From Tautonia plasticadhaerens (GTDB lineage: Bacteria; Planctomycetota; Planctomycetia; Isosphaerales; Isosphaeraceae), in assembly GCF_007752535.1 (NCBI RefSeq), contig NZ_CP036426.1, positions 248,001 to 312,000 on the forward strand: DNA of 64,000 bases, written 5' to 3'. Of this stretch, positions 16,429 through 28,779 are shown piece by piece. A program made the position numbers and the translations under genes. Each line of letters opens with the position of its first letter. Position 1 is the first letter of the stretch. The notes beneath the pieces were generated by a model. It had not been told where the DNA came from. It saw only the letters and a list, made by a program, of their open reading frames with translations, and did no database searches.

Positions 16429-17136
16429 CTAAGGATGACTGATTGGCCATGCGTCCGAGGGGCCCGCCCCGCGGCCATGAGCCACATCGGCCCCGCACCG
16501 GGGCGGCACCGGCCGACGCCGTCGCCGTCCCCCCACGCGGGCCCGCCAACCAGGCGGACGTGAGTGATCCGCCATCGAACGGCCGCCGCATCGCCCCGGC
16601 GATGCGGCCGGCGGCCCGATGGCCCTCGCCGGCTGCACGGCATCGGACGCACACGCCTTGAGACGTGGATTCGTCGCGCGATCGACCGCATTCGCCCCCC
16701 CGCCCTGGGCGGGGGGCGTGGCCGTCTCCCCCGCGGGGACGGCCCCGCCCCCCGGCCAGGGCGTTGCGGCCCGCCTTCACGGGCGGGACGCATCGCATGG
16801 CCGCCCGGCCCGGGGCGTCAGGCCCCGGGCATTCTTTGACAATCCGGCAGGCCGCGATCGATTGCATCGATCGCGCAACAATTTGTCGCGAAGAACGCGC
16901 GAGCACCTCCACCGGGCAGCGGTTTGAAGTGCCAATCACACTTTCCGTCGCCGCCGCCCGGCGCTCGCGCACAGACCAGAACGTAGACCCTTCGGATGAT
17001 CGGAAGTCGACGACGCGAGGTCGTCGGTGCGGATCGGCGTCGCCGGGAGGCGAGGGCCGAGCCGCGGGGGAGCGTGGTCACGCGGGCCCGTTGGGTCCCG
17101 CCGCTGCCTCACACGCAGCGTCGGGGCCGGGTCGGC
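16429..17136 (+). other. 16S-23S internal transcribed spacer without tRNA genes
   Basis: About 708 nt. No tRNA-Ile or tRNA-Ala fold is present. It contains a long G/C-rich inverted repeat (arms near 16701-16725 and 16738-16763) that could be a processing stem, a 9-bp hairpin (16808-16816 / 16822-16830) and a boxA directly after it. Open frames here are compositional artefacts. Confidence 0.8.
16829..16845 (+). promoter_or_regulatory. boxA antitermination element (spacer)
   Basis: GCATTCTTTGACAATCC fits the boxA pattern with TCTTTGACAA, and lies about 290 nt upstream of 23S, right after a 9-bp hairpin, as in other rRNA spacers. Confidence 0.6.
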
Positions 17137-19955
<2,819 letters not shown>

Positions 19956-20201
19956 CCCGACCCGCCCCCGCCGCCCCACGCGGCGACCGGGCGGGCCCGG
20001 CGTGGCCCAATCGCGCAACACCCCCGCGTTTCACCGCACGACCCCGACGCGTCGACCCCGACGCATCCCGACGGGTCCGCGTCCCCTGGTCGACAGTTCT
20101 CCGCGACCTGATTGATTGTTGCGTCCCCCACCCCCCGGGTCGGGGCGGCCTGCAGGGCCCACGCGGCCGCCGCGTCTCGCAGTCGACGCGACGGCCGCCT
20201 C

Positions 20202-20308
20202 CCCGGCGACCACACCCGCGAGGCCACACCCGTTCCCATCCCGAACACGGCCGTTAAGCTCGCGGGGCCCATGATAGTGCTCCGGCGCGAAAGTCGGTCA
20301 TCGCCGGG
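20202..20308 (+). rRNA. 5S ribosomal RNA
   Basis: About 107 nt. The terminal stem CCCGGCGA/TCGCCGGG closes the molecule, and the conserved loop CCCATCCCGAACACGG is present. It follows 23S by about 246 nt, completing a linked 16S-23S-5S operon. Confidence 0.93.
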
Positions 20309-20319
20309 TCCCACACCGC

Positions 20320-20364
20320 GACGCCCCGCATCAACCCACGTTGATGCGGGGCGTCCGCGTTTTT
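20320..20364 (+). terminator. Rho-independent terminator of the rRNA operon
   Basis: A perfect 16-bp stem (20320-20335 with 20340-20355) and a 4-nt CCAC loop are followed by CGCG and TTTTT at 20360-20364. It begins 12 nt after 5S. It also lies just past the 3' end of the convergent minus-strand gene at 20374, and could serve both. Confidence 0.88.
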
Positions 20365-20373
20365 CTGGTCCGT

Positions 20374-20757
20374 TCAATTTCCGGAAACGGACGATTGCGG
20401 CCGCTTCGCGTCCCGCAACTGGGTGAGGAGTTTGCGCTGCGAATCGGTCAGTACCGATTCACATTCTTCCATCTCTCTCCGCTTCATCTCCTCGATCTGG
20501 CGTTCGAGCTCCGAAAGCTCCGCTCGATATCGCCCCCTGAGGGCGTAGATATCGGCCTTCTGCTGGTCGGAAAGTCCGACCTGACCGAAGTAACTCGGCA
20601 CGCGCCGATACGGCGGGAAGGTCTTCTCCGACCCGTTCGTGCCCGGGGTAATCGGGGGTGACGGGGTCGGCTCGTCCTGGGCATGACCGGACATGCCAGC
20701 GAGGAGCGCCGAGCCTGCGAGCAAGGCGGTCGCGCACGTCGAACGGAACGATTTCAT
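20374..20757 (-). CDS. Spy/CpxP-like periplasmic helical protein
   Basis: A 127-residue exported protein. The signal peptide MKSFRSTCATALLAGSALLAG ends with GHAQ near residue 26. The mature part has a Pro-rich linker, then a helical hairpin (about residues 58-120) with LSDQQKADIYALRGRYRAEL and ESVLTDSQRKLLTQLRD. The two LT/LS-x-x-Q phrases are the repeat typical of Spy/CpxP/LTXXQ proteins, which act as ATP-independent periplasmic chaperones or metal sensors. GGAGCACCC lies upstream of the ATG at 20757. The family call is by pattern; function in planctomycetes is unknown. Confidence 0.7.
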   Translation of the reverse strand: MKSFRSTCATALLAGSALLAGMSGHAQDEPTPSPPITPGTNGSEKTFPPYRRVPSYFGQVGLSDQQKADIYALRGRYRAELSELERQIEEMKRREMEECESVLTDSQRKLLTQLRDAKRPQSSVSGN

Positions 20758-20969
20758 CGTCGTGGGTGCTCCACGGCCTCGTGGTCGATTCGTTGTCGTC
20801 GAACTGTCGATCGGGGCGGTCGTCCGCATCCTCTTCATCAAGGAGGCGTACGTGTCGTCCCCCATGCATGGGGACGTCGCGATGATACCCCTCTCACGCC
20901 GCGGACGCAACGGTTCAACCCGCGGGCTGCCTCCGGACGTTTCCGGAATGCGTCGCCGATCGGGCCGGG

Positions 20970-22379
<1,410 letters not shown>

Positions 22380-22571
22380 GGTGAATGGGGTCGGATGGCG
22401 TCGGGTCGGGTGGAAGGGCCCATTATCCCCCGGGCCGCTCCGGCTGTCCATCGCCGCGGGAACCCCGGTCCTGTCCCGACGGCGGCGGGCGCGCGATGAT
22501 CGGGGCGGCGATGAACGCGGCCGAGGGTCCGTAGGCCCGCGAGTCGACCGTCGCGAACGGAGGATCAGCCG

Positions 22572-23195
22572 ATGGCCAGCGCACCCTCCCCGAATGGCCT
22601 CCCGCCCGACGACGGGCGCGACCACCTGACCAGGCCGCCGGACGCGACGCTCTCGGCCTGGGAGGTCGCCTTCGGCGGCGTCGCGCTGGTCTCCTGGTTC
22701 GCCTGCTTCGCGCTGGGCTCGTTCGTGAGCTCCTCCTCGTATCGCGCCCGGCTGCTGGGGGGCATCGAATCCCCCCCCGAATTCGTCCGGGTGGCCCTCA
22801 TCGTGATCATGAGTTACACGCTCACGAACATCTTCTTCCTGGTGAGCGTTTCCTCGGCCCTTGGCTGCATGCTCTGCCGCTGGCGGGTCGCCGGCCGGAT
22901 CCGTTCGGGCGACGGCCGGTCGGAAACGGCCGGGGCCGGGACGTTCGAGTATCCGGCCGCCCGGGTCTACCTGGCCTGCTTCCTGCGGGGCTTCCTGCTC
23001 TACCTGATGGCGATCTCCGGCCTGCTCGTCCTGTCGACCGAGCAGTCGGTCGAGCAGACGACGCAGGTCCAGTACATCCGGATTGGCGGCCTGATCTCGG
23101 CCATCGGCTTCGCCTCGGGATTCGACCCGAACCTGATCCTGAAGCTGATGGGACGGCTGACGGACTTCGTGAACCAGCCGATCCGGGGCGGTTGA
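22572..23195 (+). CDS. Hypothetical four-helix membrane protein
   Basis: A 207-residue integral membrane protein that I do not recognise. Hydrophobic segments lie near residues 30-53, 72-100, 133-155 and 168-185. A soluble loop (about 102-130, with [20 protein letters not shown]) separates helices 2 and 3. The N-terminal 28 residues are Pro/Asp-rich and probably cytoplasmic. It is transcribed divergently from asnS, and no operon partner follows before the sigma-factor fusion 250 nt downstream. Confidence 0.65.
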   Translation: MASAPSPNGLPPDDGRDHLTRPPDATLSAWEVAFGGVALVSWFACFALGSFVSSSSYRARLLGGIESPPEFVRVALIVIMSYTLTNIFFLVSVSSALGCMLCRWRVAGRIRSGDGRSETAGAGTFEYPAARVYLACFLRGFLLYLMAISGLLVLSTEQSVEQTTQVQYIRIGGLISAIGFASGFDPNLILKLMGRLTDFVNQPIRGG

Positions 23196-23445
23196 TCGGC
23201 CGGTCGCCGGTCACCCGGGATGTACCCGGGGCGGGTCGGCGTCCTCGTCCCGTTGGGATTCGTGGGGGATCGGTCCCCGGGGGGAGGCCCACCCGGGCGC
23301 CGTCGCCCCGCCGGCCGGGCCCGGCGATCCCGGCCGACCGCTCGGATCGCCCGCCCGATGGGGAAATCCGGAACCTCGCATCCTCCCGGGACCATTACTC
23401 GAGGGCGGTGATCGGCGGCGATTCGGGCCGGAGAGGGGAGGTCCT

Positions 23446-25962
23446 TTGGGGATCGAGCGGCACGGCAAGGTGGCCCGGGAGTTCCGGACGCTCATGCAGC
23501 TGGGGGCCGTCGGCGTCCGGACCGACGGGCAACTCCTGGAGCGGTACGTCGCCGGGGGCCCGGCGGCCGAGGGCTGCTTCGCCGAGCTGGTCGAGCGGCA
23601 CGGGCCGATGGTGCTGCGGGTGTGCCGGTCGATCCTCGGCGACGGGCCCGACGCCCTCGACGCCTTCCAGGCCACCTTCCTCGTCCTCGTCCGACGGGCC
23701 CGGTCGCTGTGCGTCCGGGATTCCCTCGGGCCCTGGCTGTACCAGGTCGCCTGGCGGGTGGCCCGGTGTGCCCGCAAGGATGAGGCCCGTCGCCGTCGCC
23801 TTGAGCGGCAGGCGGCGGGGCGGAAGGCGACCTCGGAGGACGCCCCGATGCCCGACCCCGACTCGGACGCCATCCTCTTCGAGGAGCTCGCCCGGCTGCC
23901 GGACCGCTACCGGGTGCCCCTGGTGCTCTGCGACCTGGAGGGACAGCCCCAGGAGCTGGCGGCGCGGCACCTCGGCTGTGCGGTCGGGACGATCAAGAGC
24001 CGGCTCTCCCGGGGGCGGGAGACGCTCCGGGCCCGGCTCGCCCGCCGCGGCCTGGCCCCGACGGCCGCCCTCGGGGCGGGCGTGCCGGTCATCAAGTCGT
24101 CTGCCGGCTCGGGCCTGCCCGCCGCGCTGGCGGAATCGACGATCACGCTCGTGGCGAATCAGGCGATGGGAGGACTGGCCCCCGTCGCGGTCTCCGCCCT
24201 GGCGGAAGGAGTGTTGACGATGATGCTGTTCTCGAAGATCCGGCTGCTGGCGATCCCGGGGCTGGCGACCGCCGTCCTGGCCTCCGGGATCGCGGTGTTC
24301 GCCCAGGCCGGGGATGACGGCCCCGACGACGGGGAGACGGCGCAAATCGAGCCGCGTCCGGACCCGGTGCCGGTCGAACCGGAGGCCGATCCCCAGGTGC
24401 CGACCTTCGAGGCCGAGCGCGGCCCCTTGACCGTGACCGTCAAGGAACGCGGCAACCTCGAGAGCACGAACGACCTCGAAGCCAGGAGCGAGATCGAGGG
24501 GCAGACCACCATCATCATGATCCTGCCCGAGGGGACCAAGGTGGTGAAGGACCAGCTCGTCTGCGAGCTGGACTCGGCGCCCCTGACCGACAACCTGGCC
24601 AACCAGCAGATCACCACCGAGCGGGCCCAGGCCGACTACTCCAATGCGATCAAGACCCGGGAAGTCGCCGAGATCAACGTCGAGGAATACCTCAAGGGCC
24701 TGTTCCCGAGGAGACTCGGGGCGATCGACGGTCGGATCGAGCTGGCCAGGGCCGAACTCGGGCTCGAGCGGGCCCGCCTCGAATCCCTCGAGGCGGGGGA
24801 GGCGACGGGGCTGGAACTGCACGCGGCGAGGGTCGAGGTCCAGAGGGCAGAACTCGCCCTCGACGACGCCGAGGGGGAGAAGCAGGTCCTCGTCAACTAC
24901 ACCAGGGAGAAGCAGGTCAAGTCGCTGGAGGGCGACGTCGAGAAGGCCAAGGCCGACGAGCTGGCCAGGAAGTCGGCCTTCGAGCTGGACAAGGAACGGG
25001 AGGAGCGGCTGCGGCGGATGATCGAGAAGTGCAAGATCTACGCCCCCGGCAACGGCATCGTCGTCTACCACCAGGAGGGGGGACGCTGGGGAAGCCAGGA
25101 GGGCCCCTCGATCCGGGAAGGGGCCACCGTCCGCGAGCGGCAGACGATCTTCAAGCTCCCCGACATCGACACCTTGCGGGTGAATACCAAGGTGCATGAG
25201 TCGATGATCGACCAGGTCAGGCCGGGCCAGGTCGCCCGGATCCGGGTCGACGCCTTCCCCAACGAGACGCTGGTCGGCAGGGTCATCGAGGTCAAGCCGC
25301 TGCCCGACCCGGTCAGCACGTTCAGCACCGACGTGAAGGTCTATACCACGCTGGTCGAGATCGAGGACGGCCACGAGGGCCTGCGCCCCGGCATGACCGC
25401 CGAGGTGACGATCCTCATCAAGCGGCAGGACGACGTGATCAGCATTCCGACGCAGTCAGTCATCATTTATGGCGGAAATCACCATGTCTGGGTCCAAGGC
25501 CCCGATGGCTCCTGGGAGAACCGGGCGGTCGAGGTCGGCGCGAACAACTCGACGTACGTGGAGGTCACCGAGGGGCTCGTCGAGGGCGATCGCGTCGCGC
25601 TCGATCCCCGGGCGGTCATGACCGAGGCCGAGATGCGGGAGGCGTTCGGTGCCGAGGATGACGGAAAGGCCTCCGACGACGAGGGAAACTGGAGCGAGGA
25701 GGAGGTTGCCAGGGCCGAGGCGGCTTCGCGGACGCCCGCCCCCAGGCCCCCCGGGGGGGCCGATACCGCGCCGTCCCCATCCCTGTTCCGGAAGTTCCAG
25801 AACATCAGCGCCGAGGACCGCCAGATGCTCCGAGAAGCCAGCGACGAGGAGAAGAAGGAGATCATGAAGAAGGCCGGCTTCACCGACGCCGAGATTCGGC
25901 AGATGGATCAGATGCGACGGCGGATGAGCGGGGGCGGTGGTCCCGGCAGTGGTGGCCCGTAA
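23446..25962 (+). CDS. ECF sigma factor fused to an HlyD-type membrane fusion protein
   Basis: One 838-residue frame joins two families. Residues about 28-200 are an ECF sigma factor: sigma region 2 (FAELVERHGPMVLRVCRSIL ... DAFQATFLVLVRRA) and region 4 (LPDRYRVPLVLCDLEG ... CAVGTIKSRLSRGRETL). A hydrophobic helix follows (about 266-287, LLAIPGLATAVLASGIAVFA). Residues about 320-690 are an HlyD/CusB-like adaptor: a lipoyl-type half (GPLTVTVKERGNLES), a long coiled coil (about 380-525), the second half (CKIYAPGNGIVVY) and beta-barrel parts (VNTKVHESMIDQVRPGQ, LRPGMTAEVTI). The tail (about 700-838) is acidic, then helical. TTG at 23446 has GAGGGGAGG upstream. Planctomycete ECF factors with C-terminal extensions are known; an adaptor as the extension could link envelope state to transcription. 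No transporter partner adjoins. Confidence 0.88.
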   Translation: MGIERHGKVAREFRTLMQLGAVGVRTDGQLLERYVAGGPAAEGCFAELVERHGPMVLRVCRSILGDGPDALDAFQATFLVLVRRARSLCVRDSLGPWLYQVAWRVARCARKDEARRRRLERQAAGRKATSEDAPMPDPDSDAILFEELARLPDRYRVPLVLCDLEGQPQELAARHLGCAVGTIKSRLSRGRETLRARLARRGLAPTAALGAGVPVIKSSAGSGLPAALAESTITLVANQAMGGLAPVAVSALAEGVLTMMLFSKIRLLAIPGLATAVLASGIAVFAQAGDDGPDDGETAQIEPRPDPVPVEPEADPQVPTFEAERGPLTVTVKERGNLESTNDLEARSEIEGQTTIIMILPEGTKVVKDQLVCELDSAPLTDNLANQQITTERAQADYSNAIKTREVAEINVEEYLKGLFPRRLGAIDGRIELARAELGLERARLESLEAGEATGLELHAARVEVQRAELALDDAEGEKQVLVNYTREKQVKSLEGDVEKAKADELARKSAFELDKEREERLRRMIEKCKIYAPGNGIVVYHQEGGRWGSQEGPSIREGATVRERQTIFKLPDIDTLRVNTKVHESMIDQVRPGQVARIRVDAFPNETLVGRVIEVKPLPDPVSTFSTDVKVYTTLVEIEDGHEGLRPGMTAEVTILIKRQDDVISIPTQSVIIYGGNHHVWVQGPDGSWENRAVEVGANNSTYVEVTEGLVEGDRVALDPRAVMTEAEMREAFGAEDDGKASDDEGNWSEEEVARAEAASRTPAPRPPGGADTAPSPSLFRKFQNISAEDRQMLREASDEEKKEIMKKAGFTDAEIRQMDQMRRRMSGGGGPGSGGP

Positions 25963-26284
25963 CGGCCCGTCGTCCGGCTCGAATCGAGGGCCCCGGCGCC
26001 CCGTCGGCCGATCGCCGTTCGGGCCGTCGGGGCGAATCCGTTCGGGGGGCGAATCGATTCCCGATCGGCGATTCGATGGGTGTCCCGCCGCTCGGATCGG
26101 GTGCCGGGCCGATCCCCGAGGCGGGCCGGCCTCCCTTCCGCGATCGTCCGGGGCCGGAGACGGCGGGCTGGGGTCGAGGGGCGCGTGTTGCCCCGAGGGA
26201 TTGGCGGCTTGATAGAATAGGCGAGGGGGATCGCGCGAACCCTCGCGTGGCCCCGATCCGGATCCCGAACGCGGAGGAGAATCG
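25963..26284. other. Intergenic region upstream of msrB
   Basis: 322 nt with no coding frame of note. It is rich in CGGATCG/CGATTCG short inverted words; the only site I can support is the promoter candidate at 26188-26218. Confidence 0.5.
26188..26218 (+). promoter_or_regulatory. Putative msrB promoter
   Basis: TTGCCC at 26188-26193 is followed at 17 nt by GATAGA (26211-26216), or at 19 nt by TAGAAT (26213-26218, 5/6 to TATAAT). The gene starts at 26285, leaving a leader of about 60 nt. Confidence 0.38.
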
Positions 26285-26962
26285 ATGAGGACGAGCATCG
26301 TGGCCCTGGGGGCCGCCGTCCTGGCCATTGCCGCCCTGGCCGGAGTCCGGGCCGGGGCGTTCGAGCCGGTGCAGCAGGAAGAGGTCGAGGAGTCGGCCCG
26401 GGGGGGCAGCGGGGCCGAGGCGAAGGCGACCGCCCCGAAGCCGATGCGGGTGGTGAAATCCAACGCCGAGTGGCGCAAGCAGCTCTCCGACCTGGAGTAC
26501 TACGTCACCCGTCGCAAGGGGACCGAACAGGCCTTCACCGGCCGGTACTGGAACCACCACGGCGACGGCATCTATCGCTGCGTCTGCTGCGAGACCCCGC
26601 TGTTCGACTCGAAGGCCAAGTTCGAGTCGGGGACCGGCTGGCCCAGCTTCTTCGCGCCCATCGGCAAGGGGGTGGTGAAGACCGAGGTCGACCGCAGCAA
26701 CTTCCAGATCCGCACCGAGGTCCTCTGCCGGGTGTGCAACGCCCACCTCGGCCACGTCTTCCGGGACGGCCCGAGGCCCACCGGGCTGCGGTTCTGCATG
26801 AACTCCGCCTCACTGACCTTCCAGGATCGCGCCGCCGCCGAGGCCGAGGCGGCGGCCAGGGCCGTGCTGGAGTCCGACCCACAGCCGGAGGCCGGGGCCG
26901 GCGAGGAGGAGGCCGACGGCCCGGGTCCGGGCCCCGAGGAGGGGCCGGCACCGGGCCGCTGA
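26285..26962 (+). CDS. msrB: Secreted peptide-methionine (R)-S-oxide reductase
   Basis: A 225-residue MsrB that reduces the R form of methionine sulfoxide in proteins. The signal peptide ([25 protein letters not shown]) directs it across the inner membrane. The MsrB domain (about residues 58-180) carries two zinc-binding pairs, CVCC and CRVC, the substrate motif [13 protein letters not shown], and the catalytic Cys in RFCMNSASL. It ends in a 45-residue Ala/Glu/Gly/Pro tail that is not part of the enzyme fold. The ATG has GGAGGAGA upstream. Export suggests repair of envelope proteins; the electron donor is not encoded nearby. Confidence 0.93.
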   Translation: MRTSIVALGAAVLAIAALAGVRAGAFEPVQQEEVEESARGGSGAEAKATAPKPMRVVKSNAEWRKQLSDLEYYVTRRKGTEQAFTGRYWNHHGDGIYRCVCCETPLFDSKAKFESGTGWPSFFAPIGKGVVKTEVDRSNFQIRTEVLCRVCNAHLGHVFRDGPRPTGLRFCMNSASLTFQDRAAAEAEAAARAVLESDPQPEAGAGEEEADGPGPGPEEGPAPGR

Positions 26963-26995
26963 ACTCGCCGATCGGCCGGAGGGGACGGGACCCGG

Positions 26996-27433
26996 TCAAT
27001 CTCGGTCGACGGCGGCCGGGACCAGGGCCTCGGCCCTCGTCAGGCCGTTGGGGGCCGGGGAGGAGGAGGAGGCCGGGTGGGCGCGGACCTCGGGGGGCAG
27101 GATCCCCTCGGCGGCCGTCCCCCGGGGGGGCTCGCCCCCGGACTCCTGGCGGGCCCGGGAGATCAGGTAGAGGTTGCGCGTGTAGATGAACACGCCGGCC
27201 CCCTGGCCGACGATGATGACCGGATCCTTCAGCCGGAAGACGGCGTAGGAGAGCAGGGTCAGCCCGCCGGCCAGGCTGAACCACCAGAAGGCGTTGGGCA
27301 CGACCGAGTCCCGCCGGCGCTCCGAGGCCAGCCACTGGACCAGGAAGCGCGACGTGAAGAGCAGCTGACCGAGGAAACCGACCCCGAGCCAGCACCCGTC
27401 GACCCAGTTGTCCACCCCGAACCACGACGACAT
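26996..27433 (-). CDS. Lipid A biosynthesis N-terminal (LAB_N) domain membrane protein
   Basis: A 145-residue protein with three membrane helices (about residues 16-36, 47-66, 70-90) and the LAB_N phrases GFLGQLLFTSRFLVQWLASE, VPNAFWWFSLAGG and YTRNLYLI. LAB_N proteins accompany glycosyltransferases that act on lipid A or polyprenyl-linked sugars. It starts 3 nt after the stop of the GT2 gene on the same strand, so the two are one operon and probably one lipid-glycosylation unit. The C-terminal 50 residues are Pro/Ala/Ser-rich and likely disordered. The substrate is not known. Confidence 0.85.
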   Translation of the reverse strand: MSSWFGVDNWVDGCWLGVGFLGQLLFTSRFLVQWLASERRRDSVVPNAFWWFSLAGGLTLLSYAVFRLKDPVIIVGQGAGVFIYTRNLYLISRARQESGGEPPRGTAAEGILPPEVRAHPASSSSPAPNGLTRAEALVPAAVDRD

Positions 27434-27436
27434 GCC

Positions 27437-28321
27437 TCAGGCCTCCTGCCTGGACGCGACGGGCCGGGCCGATGCGCCGGGACCCGGGGCGGCCGGGGGC
27501 ACGTCGGCCGCCTCGTACCGCACCGGCCGTCTCATCAACCAGGCCACCCCGATCAGGTCGACGACGACCGCCCACGACCGATTCCGAAGCGAGTAGTGCG
27601 AGCTGCCGTGCGGCCGGGGCCGGTGCCCGACCGGCTCCTGGCGGATGGCACACCCCTCCCGCAGCAGCAGCGGGCCGAAGAACCGATGGGCCCCGTGGAA
27701 CATCGGCAGGCGGAGGGCGACGTCCCGAGGAAAGATGCGGACCGAGCAGCCGGTGTCCCGGATCGACTGGCCGAGCACCAGGTTGCGGACCCGGTTGGCC
27801 CATCGGCTGACCTGCCGCTTGGTCCAGACGTCCCGCCTCGTCTGCCGCCAGCCGAGGACGGCGTCGAACCCCGGCAGTAAGTCCCAGAGCCGGGCCAGGT
27901 CGCCCGGGTCGTTCTGGAGGTCGGCGTCGAGCGTGGCGACGAACGCCCCCCTGGCCTCCCGGAACCCGGCGACGATCGCCGAGGACTGGCCGACGTTCCG
28001 GGCCATGCGGACGGGCTTCAGCTCCGGGTAGCCCGGGGCCAGGCGGTCGAGGACCTCGGGCGTGTCGTCGGTCGAGGCGTCGTCGACCAGGACGACCTCG
28101 AACCCCTCCATCCGGTGCCCGGCGGACTCCCCCCGGGCGACGATCGGCCGGAAGGCGAGGGCGATCTCCTCGATCAGTCGCGGCAGGGACTCGGCCTCGT
28201 TCCGGGCCGGGACGATGATCGAGAGGCCGATCCCCCCGGGCGCAGTCGATCCGCCCTCCCGGCTCGGGAGGTGGGACGACCCGCCGGGGCGGTGCGACGG
28301 GTCGGACCTCATCGTCGACAT
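27437..28321 (-). CDS. Family 2 glycosyltransferase (polyprenyl-phosphate sugar transferase-like)
   Basis: A 294-residue GT-A enzyme. It shows LSIIVPARNEAESLPRLI at about residue 33, the nucleotide-binding VLVDDASTDDT, the metal-binding DADLQNDP, and the GxSVRIFPRDV and HRFFGPLLL segments typical of dolichol-phosphate mannose synthase/ArnC-like transferases. It would move a sugar from a nucleotide donor to a polyprenyl phosphate or lipid. The ATG at 28321 (MSTMRSD) has GGGAGG 6 nt upstream and is preferred over an earlier in-frame start at 28351. It lacks the two C-terminal membrane helices of ArnC; the following LAB_N protein supplies the membrane part. Confidence 0.88.
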   Translation of the reverse strand: MSTMRSDPSHRPGGSSHLPSREGGSTAPGGIGLSIIVPARNEAESLPRLIEEIALAFRPIVARGESAGHRMEGFEVVLVDDASTDDTPEVLDRLAPGYPELKPVRMARNVGQSSAIVAGFREARGAFVATLDADLQNDPGDLARLWDLLPGFDAVLGWRQTRRDVWTKRQVSRWANRVRNLVLGQSIRDTGCSVRIFPRDVALRLPMFHGAHRFFGPLLLREGCAIRQEPVGHRPRPHGSSHYSLRNRSWAVVVDLIGVAWLMRRPVRYEAADVPPAAPGPGASARPVASRQEA

Positions 28322-28779
28322 GGCTGGCCTCCCTGCCGGCCGGTCGTCCATCCGGGCGATCGATCGCCCCAGTCTCCGTGGGGGCCGTCCGGGCCCCGAG
28401 GTCCGGCGTTATGGCACGAATCGCCCCGCCCGTCCAGACCAAAGCCGGGCGAGGTGGCGGTCCCCCACGGGGTTGACCATCCCGGTCCCGCCGCGGTCAC
28501 GAGCCGGCCGATGTCGCCCGGGCCCGGGCCGGCGGGCATCCCGCCCGTCGACCCGCCCCGCCCGCATCCCGCGCAGGACAAGCCGGGATTACGCATCGAT
28601 TTCGGTCGAGCTTCCCTCCGGGACGGGGTCGGGCGCCCCGGCCGGCCACCCCGGTGGCGACCCGGCTTGGCACCGATCCTGCGGCCCATGCTCCTCAGAC
28701 AACGCGATGAATCCAGCGTCCGGGACCGGGACGACCCCGCGGCCGCCGCCCCCGAAAGCCCTTGCGGAGCACCATTGTC
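28322..28779. other. Divergent intergenic region, no gene seen
   Basis: 458 nt between the GT2 gene (-) and the TPP enzyme (+). It should hold both promoters, but I find no pair of boxes good enough to report. Confidence 0.5.

Noticed and set aside
16429-17136. tRNA-Ile or tRNA-Ala in the 16S-23S spacer
   Set aside because: No acceptor/T-arm combination or GGTTCGA-type T-loop is present.
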